A stretch of 64,000 nt of DNA from Vesta saturnalis. Lineage: Eukaryota > Arthropoda > Insecta > Coleoptera > Lampyridae. The DNA lies in the NCBI GenBank assembly GCA_036346205.1, contig JARFJB010001976.1, forward strand, positions 11,707,501 to 11,771,500, in the 5' to 3' direction. Made by a program: the position numbers and the translations under genes. Under the pieces are notes generated by a model that searched no databases, was not told the DNA's origin, and was given only the letters and a program-made list of their open reading frames with translations. Shown here piece by piece: positions 32,821-45,245 of the stretch (the first letter of the stretch is position 1; each line of letters starts with the position of its first letter).

Positions 32821-33472
32821 GCTTAAAATCTTTTGAATTACGTTAATATTAAGATCAAATTGGGAAATTTCAATTTTAGTAACATGAATGTATCTTTACA
32901 TAAATTTATACGTTTCTATTACACTTACAGTTATCGTCCTCAGTAAATGCTAATATCTTTATCGCGTCCTCTAAATGACGTATTATCGCCAGGGCGATAC
33001 TGGTATCTTTATTGGATAAGATCGCTAATTTTATTTTAGCGTCCCAGAATATGCGAGACTAATAAATCGTGGTACTAGTGAAACAGTGCCGTTTTTTAGC
33101 ATGGAAACGGAAAACAGAAATCACTAGCAAACCGTGTTAGTTTAAACGAAGATGCTGTAAATGTACCGCTTGCAAGATATTGCGTTAAATAAAGACGGTT
33201 CAGTTAAACGGCAAACAAAAGATGACTAAGTCTGAAGATCAGAAAACTCTTAACGTGCGGTTGGAACTTCAGTGTATTAGAAATTGTAGATTAATAATGA
33301 AACAATTGAAAGGCGTGAAAGTATTAAACGTTTATTTTAGATACGACTATTTCAAAATGCTGCTGTTTTCATTAAATATAAAATAATTATAATGTAGTTT
33401 ACAATAATTTTTTTACATTTGATATTGTCATAAAGTTAGGTTTTGGAAACAAACGCGATATGTAACTAACAA
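32821..33472. other. No recognised gene
   Basis: AT-rich. A plus-strand scrap near 33105-33220 (including DIALNKDGSVKRQTKDD) looks faintly like the start of a transposase-type DNA-binding domain but is too short and broken to call. Confidence 0.4.
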
Positions 33473-33665
33473 TCAGTCTTTATCATCCTCACCCGATTCG
33501 GAAGAGCTGTCATCTTGTCCTACGGATATTATAACGGGTTCTATATAGTTTCTTCCATTACCACGTCAAGTTCCCGCATACGGTGTTCCTCTTAGTTACA
33601 TGATCAACACCCTTTTCCACTTTTCTGTATTGATATTTTCTATGGCTTGCATTGAAAGCTGTAGC
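33473..33665 (-). pseudogene. C-terminal end of a DDE-type transposase, degenerate
   Basis: Reading across frames on minus: AIENINTEKWKRV, DHVTK, EEHRMRELDVVMEET, then EPVIISVGQDDSSSESGEDD and a stop. A Trp-anchored segment, an HVxKxEE segment, a leucine/aspartate stretch and then an EPxIIxxxxDDSSSES acidic tail is the C-terminal layout I know from Tc1/mariner-superfamily DDE_3 proteins of insects. Only the tail survives; the catalytic domain is not recognised upstream. Confidence 0.4.
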
Positions 33666-35844
33666 ACTTAACTTAATTTAAAAGTCGTACTGGTACGACC
33701 TACTTCACTTTTTATTTGAGCTTAAACTAACTCTATGCGGTTGAGATGGTGGTAGTCTATGTACGGTAATTCCGCGAGAATCTGTAACGGGTGATTGAGA
33801 AATTTAAATTTCACGCTAAGTTATATGATATATTATAGTTTATGTGTTATTTCGTAGGTTAAGAAATGATTGTTGTTTATATATGTTTATGTAATATTAA
33901 AACAAGAAGCATAAATATACTTCAATAACTTATGTACTTATTTAATTAGAAAGAATTTAAATAAATGCGGCAATCTGCAAATGCATAAATGAGTTGTAGA
34001 AGTAAGGAAATGAACTGTTAACATGACTTGCATTTTAAGTAAGTAGTGAGAGTTGGTTGAAACTAACCAGAGGGTGTGATCGTTGCCTAGGCACGAGTGA
34101 CAGTAGTATAGAGTCAAGCTACCCTCTAAATTAAGAAATAAAGTAAGATACAATTTACTGTATAATAGGGAAGAAGTAAGAATACCTTCCTTATTAAAAT
34201 AATAAAAGGCTAGATTGAATAAAAGTGCATATGACGTAAACTGAGTGATAAGAATGAAAGTGACGCTATAAACGAACGATATAAAATATAGTGTTTTGGT
34301 CTAAATTGGTTACTCAGTATATGAAGAAGAATAACACGAAAGTATTAACAATTAGTGTGTACGATCAGGATTGTCGTTTCTGATTGCATGCGATTCGTAG
34401 TGAAACTTGAACAATTAAAGTAATACTTAAAAACTATAAAGGTATCCAACAAATATTCACAGAATCAATAAATTGTTGGAAAGAAAATTTGGAGTTGTGC
34501 AATTCAGTGACAAGCTTCCACAGACGATATTGGGAGAATAAAGGAATACGGCTTCAGAGTGGTGGCATAGTAACTGATCGTGGAACCTTGGGCCTTCAAA
34601 AAGTGACAAGTAAAATTGAAAACTGTATAATAAAGATACGTATATGTTTTATTTTCCTTTAAATTCGTGTTTAAAATTTAATTCACTATTGATACAGAAA
34701 TCATTGTACATGTTAGATGATTAGAATACTAAATATAATAATAGGATAATTCTAGCTGGTGCCCTCTTTTCTCTATTAACTTTTAGCTACCACCCTCGTC
34801 ACTGTAAGGACCTACACCACCTCTACGTTGCCGGGTACATCGTGGAGATTTATAAGCAACAGTGTTTGACCACATCAACTCTTTGTTGTGTGCGCAACGC
34901 GTATAAGAGCTTTATTTCCGTCGGTGTTGCATTCAGGTGCACCTCGTGCTGAGTTTACTTCTCTGCATAAGATATGCAAATGCTTTTAATTATATTTTTG
35001 TATTAGTTTATTATATCCAATAGGGAAATCCGCATTGCATTAAGAAATCCTTCGCGTGCGTTAAATAATGTTATATAGTTTAAAAATTGCATAAGTATGG
35101 TTCGATTTTATATTGAAGGAAGCGTGCAGCTTGCACAATATGATGTCATGTCATTTTATGTGGTCATGTAGAGGGAGCGCATAACGCGGTCTTAAAGAAA
35201 AGTGTGTTGGACATAACTTTTGTTTTTTTGTTATAAAATATGGAAGCAACATATATTACCGCTCGCTGTTTAGTTATGCCCGCTTTAGTAGCTACACCAT
35301 ACCTGTGTTGTTTGATTTGGGTCGAGGATATATTACGTTTACCTTTACACTATTGAAGAGTGTTGGAAGTTACCTTACCTATATATTGATGTTACGCCTT
35401 ATTGTATTGTAAAGAAATGAAGTTTTCGACAGCAACACAATTTCGATATAATATATTAACTTTTTTGTTGAATATACAACAAGCAAGTGCTTATCCATTT
35501 TTGTGCAACTTACGTTTTTATTAAGTGGATAAATCAAATGAATTGGTTTAAAGTAATCTAATATTGTTACGGAAGGTTTAATACTGTGGTAATGACTTCA
35601 GTTAGTGTTTCCGAAGATAAAATATTTTCTGTAAAAGTTATATTTTATAAATAGCTTTATGTATCGAGTAAGAATTAGTTAACTATAGTAAAGCCTTGCG
35701 AAAAGCTAAGTACCATTTTATGTGCATCTATGCTGAAATTAATCAGGAAATATTATTTTGATTTATTAAATATACAAATAAATACAGTTGTTGTGTTATT
35801 TACCAAGTTTACCTGTGGTGTTAAAGTACAGCTTTCTTATTGCT
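33666..35844. other. No recognised feature over about 2.2 kb
   Basis: AT-rich, no repeat of the window and no coding similarity seen on either strand. It may be ordinary intergenic or intronic DNA. Confidence 0.55.
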
Positions 35845-36250
35845 ACCTTACAACCTACATATACATGCGTACGTATAGAAGGTTATGCAATCGTCTTTTT
35901 TTTCACTGTATCTAAATCGACTTATTAGCTCATTTTACAACGTTTAACCAAGTTTCGCTAAAATCAGCCATGATGTCTGGATGTGTGTGTGCGTGTGCGT
36001 GCGTGGATGCGCGTGAACTTAAGTGCTTATAATCTTGTATTTAGGCTTGTTTTAATTTCGATTGGAACTGATTAGATTTTGGGAGAAATACAGCGATGGT
36101 GAGGTGGGGGTTATTAGGGGCAGTTTTTGTTTTTATCAAATATTTCTAAAATATTAAAAATATAAAAATATCTAGATGTAGTCCTTAAACATGTTGATTA
36201 ATTATGTTCCATGCAATCTTGTGACACGACTCGTAATTTAACGGCAAAAA
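35845..36250 (+). repeat. R1 dispersed repeat, partial copy
   Basis: Starts ACCTTACAACCTACATATAC, then GGTTATGCAATCG, ACGTTTAACCAAGTTTCGC, TTAGGGGCAGTTTTTG and ATAAAAATATCTAGATG. It has the same order and orientation as 10300-10637 and stops at the (TA)n tract. Confidence 0.8.
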
Positions 36251-36264
36251 AGATTCCTAAAGTA

Positions 36265-36266
<2 letters not shown>

Positions 36267-36345
<79 letters not shown>

Positions 36346-36346
36346 T
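36267..36346. repeat. (TA)n microsatellite
   Basis: About 40 units, slightly imperfect at the right end. Confidence 0.98.
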
Positions 36347-36597
36347 TACCATTATGGTGTGCGGATCAGCAGACGAAACCCTGTTGCCTCCTTTATTGCG
36401 AGTAGATTGGCCTAGAGGATATCCGCGCTATAATAAATCGTCGTTTTATATATGTGACAACCAGGCGTCACTTCTTAATGAAACCGTTATCTTGTGTCTT
36501 ATTCGACACACATTTGCCAGACACTTGACGTGAATCTTTTAAACCAATAAAAACGGAATGGAGAGCAATCTTAACGAAGTACAGCCCATAATTTGGT
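36347..36597. other. No recognised feature
   Basis: Short unique spacer between the microsatellite and a LINE fragment. Confidence 0.5.
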
Positions 36598-37197
36598 CGC
36601 CGTGTGGAAAAATGTGGATTGCGCCCGTTTAGTATGACAAGATGGAGTTTTGAGTCCTTAATTATGGTGTGAATGGACAAACCAAGTGTTCCTAGCGATG
36701 ATGGCCTGCCAAGGTATTAAGGAGTGTATTTCAGAGGCATACTTGCCATTGTAATATAAAGAACTGAAATTATTCTTCTATGCTCAAGAGACTGTAGATC
36801 AGAAGTTAGAGACGGGTCATTTATAAGTCTTATAGCTCTTTTTTGGATGCGGTTAACATATCAGGGGCGTATAGGGGAGCACTGGCCCAGAGGTGGGAAT
36901 TTTATCTCAGATGAGGCCGAATTTGAGCCTTATACAATAAAAGGAGTTGTTGCGATGTGAAGTACTGTTTAGAATGTATAACTCCATACCCATCAAAATA
37001 ACTTCACTTATTAAAACAGCAGTGTTTGAAGAGGAGGATCGTTTAAATCAATATTCACGCCAAGGGAAGGTTGCAAAAAATCTCGCAGTTCGGTCCAGTT
37101 AGCTGATTTAAAACACCACACAGTTCTATCTGTTTTTCGGGTAACAGTGGGATTGGGTAGAGAGTAAGTTATTTCGATTAGGCAGTGGTATGGTTGA
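36598..37197 (-). pseudogene. LINE A copy 4: thumb and endonuclease-end fragments with the RT core deleted
   Basis: 36598-36975 matches the C-terminal part of LINE A (GTGTGGAAAAATGTGGATTGCGCCCG, GGGTCATTTATAAG, CAGATGAGGCCGAATTT). It then joins directly to 36976-37197, which matches the end of the endonuclease region (GTATAACTCCATACCCAT, AATCAATATTCACGCCA, AAAACACCACACAGTTCTATC). Most of the RT is missing. Confidence 0.82.

Positions 37198-37200
<3 letters not shown>

Positions 37201-37255
<55 letters not shown>
37201..37255. repeat. (TA)n microsatellite
   Basis: About 27 units, abutting R1 on its right. Confidence 0.98.
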
Positions 37256-37258
<3 letters not shown>

Positions 37259-37790
37259 GAAAATGGTTAAACTGTATTGTTGATATCTTATAGAAGCGAG
37301 CAGATTTGGAATGTTTGTCGCTAAATTACGCGTCGTATCAAAAAATTGCATAGAACATAATTAATCGATACATTTAAGGTCTTTTATATCTTTGAAATAT
37401 GCGGCTGTTTTAGAAATATTCAATAAAAAGAACAACTGGCCCTAATAAACCCCTCTCCGCCACTGGATTTCTACCAAAATCTAATCAGCTGCAAGCAAAG
37501 TGAAAACAAGGTTCAATACAAAATTTTAAATAAGTAGTTGTTTTCGTTCTGGAGTTGTCGCAGATACTAAGATACGTCCATCATGGCTGATCTTGGCGAA
37601 ACTTGGCCAAAAGTTAATGGACTAATAAGTCGATTAGCGATAGTGAAAAAAATCGATTGCATAACCTTTTATACCTACATACGTATATGTAGGTTGGAAG
37701 GTAAAAAATGTTATTAAAATTATTTCATTTCTTTTAATTTCCACTTTGTGGATTGGAAGGTCGTGTGGTGTTCCACACCAAATATTTCAT
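37256..37790. repeat. R1 dispersed repeat, copy
   Basis: Contains AAATGGTTAAACTGTATTGTTGATATCTTATAGAAGCG, CATAATTAATCGATACATTTAAGGTC, CTGATCTTGGCGAAACTTGGCC, ACCTACATACGTATATGTAGG (37673-37693) and GGTCGTGTGGTGTTCCACACC (37758-37778). Confidence 0.8.
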
Positions 37791-38204
37791 TGTACTTTAT
37801 TTTAAAAAAATGAGTAACGCCTAACATGCATATCTGGTTTCTAGCTATGGATATTATCTTTGCATTTCCTTACGACCTATAAAGGAAAAGCTTTCAATCT
37901 GCAGTATCTTAAGTAATGTGTGCCGCTGATCTAAACCGGTATGCAAACTTACCTTTGTTATGTGTTATAAGTTCAAATTTTATTTGTTATAGGTTTCCTT
38001 TTTTGCCATATGCGAAAATTTTATTTGTTGTAGTGTAATGTCAGAAGCCTAGTGTTCGCCTAATCGAGTTGCTCTTCTAAAGACTCTTCCGTAATTACGA
38101 CATAGTAATATAGAACAAAAACGAAAACGAAAAAGGTGTAAAAAAGTTGCTCTAGGTAGGCCTATCTCCCGATGCTATCGCTCTCATCACGTTAGAAAGA
38201 GGCG
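37791..38204. other. No recognised feature
   Basis: Unique AT-rich sequence, no coding similarity seen. Confidence 0.5.
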
Positions 38205-38746
38205 GTAAAGTTGTGCGGCCAATAATGTGAGTTAACCCAAAACCAGTGGTACCCGAATTTCTGGACTTCGTCATCGCGGACGTTGTCACTCTAATTGTTG
38301 ATCAAAAAGTCTTGGAAGTCCCGGATATTGTCGTCCTCGTCATCGTCATTATTGTCCTTAATCTGCTGATTGTTGTGGTGATCGTTATCATAGGCCCTAT
38401 CAGCGTCGTTGTCATGTTGTTGTATGCTGTGGTTAAGGTCCGGGACCCTATTATCACGTTTCGGTATCTAGTTAATTAAAACTTCTACTAGGTCTTTGCC
38501 ATTGTTGTCCTCATCAACTATGACTTCCTTGCAAAAGTTGACAGGTCCCTTGTTTTTGTCAGAATTGTAGCTGTAGGCAGGATCTATAACAATGTCAGAG
38601 TCGGACACGTCAATGTTAAAATTTCTTTTAAAACGTCTTAAGGCCAGAGAGAACCTACATTTCTCATTTTGACATCGACGGTAGATACGGCGTTCTTCAT
38701 TAGAAGGGCAGTAGATTTTACCGTCATCATTTGTTTGGGTACTCAT
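38205..38746 (-). pseudogene. Acidic, cysteine-containing ORF remnant, unidentified
   Basis: One minus frame from ATG at 38746 reads STQTNDDGKIYCPSNEE, RRCQNEKCRFSLALRRF, then DVSDSDIVIDPAYSYN and EVIVDEDNNGKDLVEVLIN to a TAG. The same frame continues as PKRDNRVPDLNHSIQQH, a long Asn/Asp run (DNNDDDEDDN), IRDFQDFLINN, a second TAG, and SDNVRDDEVQKFG. About 165 codons with two stops keep a consistent acidic composition, so it looks like former protein code. Cys pairs (CPSN..RRC..EKC) might bind metal. No family is recognised. Confidence 0.35.
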
Positions 38747-40555
38747 ATACCGAGAAGAAGAGAAAGAAATGATAAGTACTTCAGGCGACTATAAAAAGGA
38801 AACGGGGATAGGCGTAGGCATTGGAGTAGGTTGGATAAAATCAAAGAAAGATTTAATGGCTCCAGGCAATGGTGAAGAGATAGTTACATTAATCTGAGAA
38901 ACAATTTTAGAAGTGGAAAGAAGTGTGTTTATCTAGAGCAAGTGATTGTTGCCAGATGAAGAAGATGGTGAATTTGATGGAGAGTTGATGTTTTTTTAGT
39001 GTTCTACTTGCTTGTAGAAGCTGTTGTTCGAATAACTATACTATTGACGTTTAGCTATATACAGGTGTTGCTCCCACTGGAAACAACGTTTTGTATACAC
39101 TTATGTAGAAAATATTTCAAGGTTTGTTGGTGGGTCTCCCCCCAGACAGCAATCAATTAAGTGTACCACTTAACTTGATTTATTTTCACACTGTCTGCCC
39201 CAATTCCACCTTGCCGCACTAACCCCACCACCAAAAACTTGTATGTCAGTGTAGGTTGTTCTACTACAGATTCATTCAATGCCTGCAGTACAAGTGGTAG
39301 GGGAAGCTTTAAAAATTCCTCAAAAAACGGTTAGTGGGCGAAACACCTATATATGGGAAAACGACAATAGTAAAATTCTCCATCAAATTCACCATCTTCT
39401 TCATCTGACAACAATTAGTTGCCTCAAGTAATGCCACTTTTTGTACTTTTTTTAGATTGAAGTAACCACCTCATTAACATCACCTGAAGAAATTTAATCT
39501 TTCTTTGGTTCTACCCCTTTTGTTTTTTATACACCGCTTTCTCTTATCTCACGTACTCCAAAGCCTTAAGTTGCCCGTTTCTACTTTATCGCTGCCTGAG
39601 GCGCTTGACATTTTCTTCTCTTTGTCTACGGATATGAAAACCTCAAAATAGTGATGATGACGAAATTTACGACACCAGGACAATAGTCTTCGACTGTGAC
39701 AATTTGCACGCTGAGACGTATTTTTGTACCTGAGCAATGCCAAATTTAGCACTATCAGTGGCGATAAAGACAATACCGTAACTTTTTTTGTAGAAGACCA
39801 CCGATAATGGTGATGACTTCATTCACATTTCATCTAGCGTATGGGCATTATGCCCGTCATGTAATGGTAACACACGATGTTAACGGCTCTGTCGTTGTCC
39901 TGTTTGCCTATTACAACAATGGTGCACTAAGACAACGAAGGCTGAGAGACACCTGCAAAGAAACCATCGTTGAGGGACTATGACCGGAGCCTAGTAGAAC
40001 TTCTCGCTAACAGCATACAGCAACATGACAATCACTCTGGTATGACAACTTCTTCTTAGGCTTTTTAATGGCTATTACGGCAACATTCACAACGACAATG
40101 GCATCGAAATCCAAGAGTTCGACGACCACTAGTTTTGGGTGACTCGGATGCCTATGCGATTGGCCACATGATTTTCCTGCCTTCTTCCATCGTGGTAAAA
40201 GAATGGGATTGAGAGACAGGACCATTTAACATAATCCTTTTTACAGCAGTATAATTTATTTTCAAGAAGAGCATCTACACCAGCCACATACTAGGTTTCT
40301 GATATTATACCTTGACTGAAACAATGTCATAAGCCCAGTTATATTAAGTAGTAGTGCGGGGGCTGACAAAACCGATAGACCAGGCTAACGGACGTATGGA
40401 CAGACAAACATATATACAGATAGCACAGTGTGTATATGCCCAAATACACGTTCAACATAGCTAGGGACGAGGAACCATTATTCCATTATTTACCAATTGC
40501 AACCACTAGATGATCCACTGCAAGGTCCCGACGATGAAGCACGGAAGCACGGAAG
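38747..40555. other. Comparatively GC-rich stretch without a recognised gene; one inverted repeat
   Basis: 38952-38985 (AGATGAAGAAGATGGTGAAT) is inversely repeated at about 39376-39415; both orientations encode a Asp-Glu-Glu-Asp-Gly-Glu-Phe-Asp-Gly-Glu word. Short open frames on both strands resemble nothing known. Confidence 0.45.
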
Positions 40556-40780
40556 CACGCACGCACGCACACCCACAACCTCACCCACACCCACACTCAC
40601 ACTCACACACACACACACCCACAGACACACGCGCACACACACGCTCGCGCATAACACGACCCACATACACACACGCGTACACACGCACGCACACACACAC
40701 ACACATACTCACACACTTACACACCCACACACCCACACACGCACACACCCACAGACCCACACACACACCCACACACCACA

Positions 40781-40819
<39 letters not shown>

Positions 40820-40940
40820 ACACACCCACACACATCACACACCCACACACACCACACACCACACACACACACACCACACCACACACACACCTTATACACG
40901 CACCCACACTACACACGCCATACACACACACACGCACACC

Positions 40941-40979
<39 letters not shown>

Positions 40980-41225
40980 ACACACACACTTACACACCCA
41001 CACAAGCACACACCCACAGACCCACACACCCACACATCCACACACCCACACACCCACACATCCACACACCCACACACCCACACACCCACACATCCACACA
41101 CCACACAGACACGCGCGCATACACACGCGAACACCCACATACAGACACACGCATACACACACATACACACGCGCGCACACACAAAAGACAATCCCACACG
41201 CACGCACGCATTCACACATACACAG
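40556..41225. repeat. CA-rich microsatellite (CACACC, CACACG, CACATC variants)
   Basis: Nearly pure Y/R dinucleotide-type repeat with ACCCAC-rich middle (40980-41105). Long open frames of Thr-His or Val-Cys are repeat artefacts. Confidence 0.97.
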
Positions 41226-41239
41226 GCAGATGTCATGTC

Positions 41240-41612
41240 CATCTCGTCGAAACTTTGTCAAACGTCGTAAAATCAGCAGTAGATTTAGTGATAGTAGAAA
41301 AAAAGTTGATTGCATGACCTTCTATACCTACATATGTATATGTAGGTTTGAAGGTAAAAATTGAAATTAAAATTATTTCATTTCTTTTAATTTAAGTTAG
41401 CATATAGATGTCTATTAACCTCTGTCTGTCATGAAGTTTTAAACGTCTGATTGACATAGATTAATGTTTTTGCGTTTACAATGTTGTCTATTTTTGTGAT
41501 GAGCTTCTTATAAGAAATGTTGCATAGTTATCCTAAAAAAAATTATTTCATTTCTTTTAATTTCCGTATTGCAGGTTGGATGGTCGTGTGGTGTTCCACA
41601 CCAGATATCTTT
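41240..41612 (+). repeat. R1 dispersed repeat, copy; intact version of the E2 target
   Basis: Includes TCGTCGAAACTTTGTCAAACG, ATTGCATGACCTTCTATACC, CCTACATATGTATATGTAGG (41326-41345), CATTTCTTTTAATTT, TGTCTATTAACCTCTGTCTGTCATGAAG, GTTGCATAGTTATCC and GGTCGTGTGGTGTTCCACACC. The 20-bp near-palindrome here is exactly the sequence that E2 interrupts at 43195. Confidence 0.82.
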
Positions 41613-42269
41613 TATACCACTAACTGTATTTGTACTAACCCGACATTTAGCGTGCTCTAAAGGTTGTCCTTCGAAGTATCAATATTTACGCAATACTACA
41701 TACCTGCATAACAGTTTCAAATGGAACGAGTGCCCCTTGATTGTCACGTTCCCGTTCAAAATAATTAAGCACGTTCATAACTCTGCGCTAGAGATTTAAG
41801 GTGCTTATTCCGTAGCATATCTAAAATTTTGTAAATTTTATATAAATTATGTACAAATGTTACCAAATTACCTATAATTCACAGTGCAAGTTGTAGATGG
41901 TTTAGAAAAAAAACTGTTTTTATAAAAAGTAAAGCAAAACCTATGACAATAATTTCAAAAAATGACAGGAGTGACAGCTGCTGCTTCTTAATCACGACAT
42001 AGGTTTTAGTGCACTAATATGAATTTAGAGCAGATTTATGTTTTTATGGCCATCCTTTTCTAGTACATGTAGTTGAGAGAGTTAAAAATATGTAATTTAA
42101 CTATAGAGTTTTACATCGATAAGTCATACCCAACTTTATTTGAATGAAACATGGTGTTTTAGGAATTAAATGTACACATTTTGTATTGTTATTGTTACTT
42201 ACTAAATAAAATATCTGGTACACAATGGAAATTAAAAGAAATTCAATAATTTTAATAACATATTTTTTA
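41613..42269. other. No recognised feature
   Basis: AT-rich; no coding similarity or repeat seen apart from short A/T runs. Confidence 0.5.
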
Positions 42270-43194
42270 GGATTATCATGCAACGTCCTTTATAAGAAGT
42301 TCATTACGAAAATAGGCAACATTGTAAACGCAAAACACTTACCTATGTCAAACAGACGTTCAAAACCTCATGACAGACAGAAGTTAATAGACATCTAGAC
42401 ACTAACTTAAATTAAAAGAAATGAAATAATTTTAATTTCAATTTTTGGGATAACTGTGCAACCTCCTTTTATACGTTCATAACGAAAACAGGCAACATTG
42501 TAAAAACAAAAATAATAATCTATGTTAGAATGACGTTTAAAACTTCATGTCAGTTAGAGATGAATAGACATAAATACATGTTAACCTAAATAAACTTCCA
42601 AAGCCGCCAGCTTCTATAAAAAATATCGATAATAAAGCTTCAGCATTTTCAATCACATTTAATTTTTACATTTATTTCACTTTATAAAGAAAATTTATGT
42701 AAAATTAATTTTTTTTTAAATGCGTCTACACTTTTTCTTATAAAGGTAATCGTTATTCAGATAATGAAAAAATTTGAAGCAACACTTAAATTCTACCTTA
42801 GGAATTTTTTTGCCGCTAAATTACGCGACATATCAAAAAATTGCAAACAACATAATTAATCGATATGTTTAAGGTCTATATCTGGGTATTTTTATATATT
42901 TGAAATATGCAGCAGTTTTAGAAATATTTGATAAACACCAAAAACCGCCCCGAATAAACCTCCCCTCTCCGCCGCTGGATTTCTCCCAAAATGAAAACAA
43001 ACTTACATACAAAAAGTTAAGTACGTAGGTATTTTGGTTCTGGAGTTGTCGTGGGTAATAACATACATACAAACACACAGACATCCAGACAGGATGCCCG
43101 ATCTTGGCTAAACTTGGCCAAAAGTTGTAGAATGAGCTAATAAGTTGATGTAGCGATAATGAAAAAGTCTATTGCATAACCTTCTACACCTACA
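42270..43194 (-). repeat. R1 dispersed repeat, longest copy (continues at 45910)
   Basis: Contains a tandem of the block CTTCATGTCAGTTAGAGATGAATAGACAT / CCTCATGACAGACAGAAGTTAATAGACAT with GCAACATTGTAAA, then TAAATTCTACCTTAGG, CATAATTAATCGATATGTTTAAGGTC, CAGACATCCAGACAGGATGCC, CTTGGCTAAACTTGGCC, GATGTAGCGATAATG and CCTACA. Its continuation TGTATATGTAGGTTGGAAGG lies on the far side of E2. Confidence 0.82.
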
Positions 43195-43196
43195 TA

Positions 43197-43861
43197 CAGG
43201 GTGGCGCATTAGTGTGACAAAGTCCCATATCTCCTTTATTTAAAGAGATATAAAAAAATTAAATACAAAAGTTGTAAGATATGTTCTGGTGCATATTCCA
43301 AAAATATTTTTAATTATACAGGGTAGATCATAAAAGCTTGGAAGTAATTTTAAATCGTTTTTTAAATAGAAAACCCTATATATTATTACATATTTAGATT
43401 CTACATACAATTTTAGACACATTTTATGTATAATGTCCTATACCCAAGTCTAACCGTTTTTGACAAATTTCAAATTTTTTGTCAAAAATGACGTTTGCAG
43501 GCCAAAACATAGGGGGAAATCTTTTCTAAACGAAGCCTTTATCAATTAGTTATGGTTGGTTTCCTTGGAAACGGGGACATACTCTAATGGGCTGTATTGA
43601 TATTTTTGTAATACATTCATACAGGGTGATCAAAAATGGACAATAAAAAGTAGATTCAAAAAAACCTATAAAGTGATTTTTTTTAATGGAAACCCCCTAT
43701 TTTTTTTAATTCTATCTTATTTAGCATTAAAAATAAGGGCGACTTTGTATAAGAGTGTATATTCCAAAAAATTGTAGTTTTTGAAATAATGACAATTTAA
43801 CATTTTTTTATTGTAAAAAGGCTATAGGGCTTTCAAGTTTTGTTGTTAGTTGGCCGTGACG
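43197..43861 (+). repeat. E2 left terminal inverted repeat
   Basis: Matches the reverse complement of 45246-45909 with only scattered differences. Inner landmarks are CAGGGTAGATCATAAAAGC (43319), AATGACGTTTGCAGGCC, CAGGGTGATCAAAAATGG (43623) and GTTAGTTGGCCGTGAC at the inner edge. Confidence 0.92.
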
Positions 43862-43980
43862 GTGAAGCATGGCATATAAAAATAATAGAGATCATCAGAA
43901 ACGTCATTATTTATTGTCAGTTGATAATTTGTGTGATGCATTATTATATTATTATATAACTTGAATTAAAATTGTAAATA

Positions 43981-45040
43981 ATGTATTTTTCGCAAGCCGA
44001 GATGGTTGATATGATTTTTGTTTTGGGAGCTAATGATAAGAATACGTTCTTAGCAAGAAGACTGTATCAACAACGGTTTCCAGAGAGACGGCAACCTGAA
44101 AGAAGGGCATTTCAAAAGCTTTTGGGGCGTTTTGAAAGAACTCGCAATGTGTTATATGAAAAAAATACTAGGGAGAAACGTGCACAGACTGAGGAAAATC
44201 AATTAAATGCGCTATTAACAGTTACCGAAAATCCACATATTGGATAACGGCCCATTTCTCAGCAGGTTGGTGTTGAACGACGTACGGTACAGCGGATATT
44301 GAAGTCTCAAAAAATGCACCCCTATCACATTCAACTACTTCAAGAGTTGGTTCCTGAAGATTATCAAAGACGACTGGAATTTTGTCAATGGGCTCAAAAC
44401 AAAATAAACCAACAAAGAAATTCTGTTCATTTGATTTTATTTACAGATGAGGCCACATTTCACAGAAACGGAAGTGTAAACAGACACAATTTTCATTACT
44501 ATTCTACCGAAAATCCACATCTTGTAAGATATACTTCTCAAACTAGATGGTCTTTAAATGTTTGGGGAGGTGTTGTCGGTAATCATGTAACTGGACTACA
44601 CTTTTTTGATCAACGAGTAACAGGGGAAGTATACGTAGACTTTCTGCAAAACCATCTACCTAATTTGTTACGTCAAGTGCCACAGGATACGCAACAAGAA
44701 ATGTGGTTTCTTCATGATGGGGCCCCAGTACATCATACAGGTCCGATAATAACTTTTTTAAATGCTAGATATCCAGAATGTTGGATTGGGAGGGGAGGGC
44801 CTGTTGCTTGGCCTGCTAGATCCCCAGATCTTACTAAAATGGACTTTAGCATATGGGGGTACGTCAAAGAGCAGGTTTATAAAATACCGCCTACAACAAA
44901 GGAAGACATGAAGATTAGGATTAGAAACTGTGTGTAGAAATTTAAGCAGCCATTTTGAGAGGCTTATTGCATTGTGTATTCAAGAAAGAGGGGGACATTC
45001 GAACAACTTATTAGGTAGTACGTATTTGACATGTTTCTAG
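43981..45040 (+). pseudogene. E2 DD41D transposase with one stop and one frameshift
   Basis: About 350 codons. N-terminus MYFSQAEMVDMIFVLGANDK and RRLYQQRFPERRQP (DUF4817-like HTH, residues 1-85), second HTH QQVGVERRTVQRILKSQ (about 92-110), MHPYHIQLLQEL, then the DDE core: FTDEATFHRNG (first Asp), LNVWGGVVG, LHDGAPVHHT (second Asp) and SPDLTKMDFSIWG (third Asp, 41 residues after the second). All three acidic residues are kept. Defects are a TAA at 44245-44247, after which the same frame continues, and a frameshift after IRNCV (about 44935) before the C-terminus SSHFERLIALCIQERGG. It acts in the nucleus on its own inverted ends; this is the least damaged DNA transposase of the window. Confidence 0.92.
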
Positions 45041-45245
45041 TACTTTTATCTGTATAATTAGTTACAGGTTTAGTTACATTAGAGGTGTTAAGTTTATGAT
45101 TAGGATTAGGATATAATTTGTTGAATCAAAAAAATATTGTCTTTACTTTAAGTTCGTTTAGTAAAATAATTATTTATATGGGGTTAAATAGATTGTAGTA
45201 TTTCGACCTGAAGTGCTCGATTTTTTTTGTTTCGCCGCGCCCCGC

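Noticed and set aside
33105..33230. Possible N-terminal DNA-binding domain of a transposase on plus
   Set aside because: Too short, several stops, and the opposite strand to the transposase tail at 33473-33665.
38246..38479. Plus-strand hydrophobic ORF rich in Val/Ile/Leu that could look like a membrane protein
   Set aside because: It is the antisense of an Asn/Asp-rich minus frame; GAY/AAY codons read backwards give Val/Ile/Leu. The minus frame continues in phase with the ORF at 38746, so minus is the better reading.
40490..41364. Open frames of Thr-His and Val-Cys repeats
   Set aside because: Artefacts of the CA microsatellite.
41569..41799. 76-codon plus ORF after R1
   Set aside because: It begins inside the R1 repeat and shows no similarity or codon-level structure.
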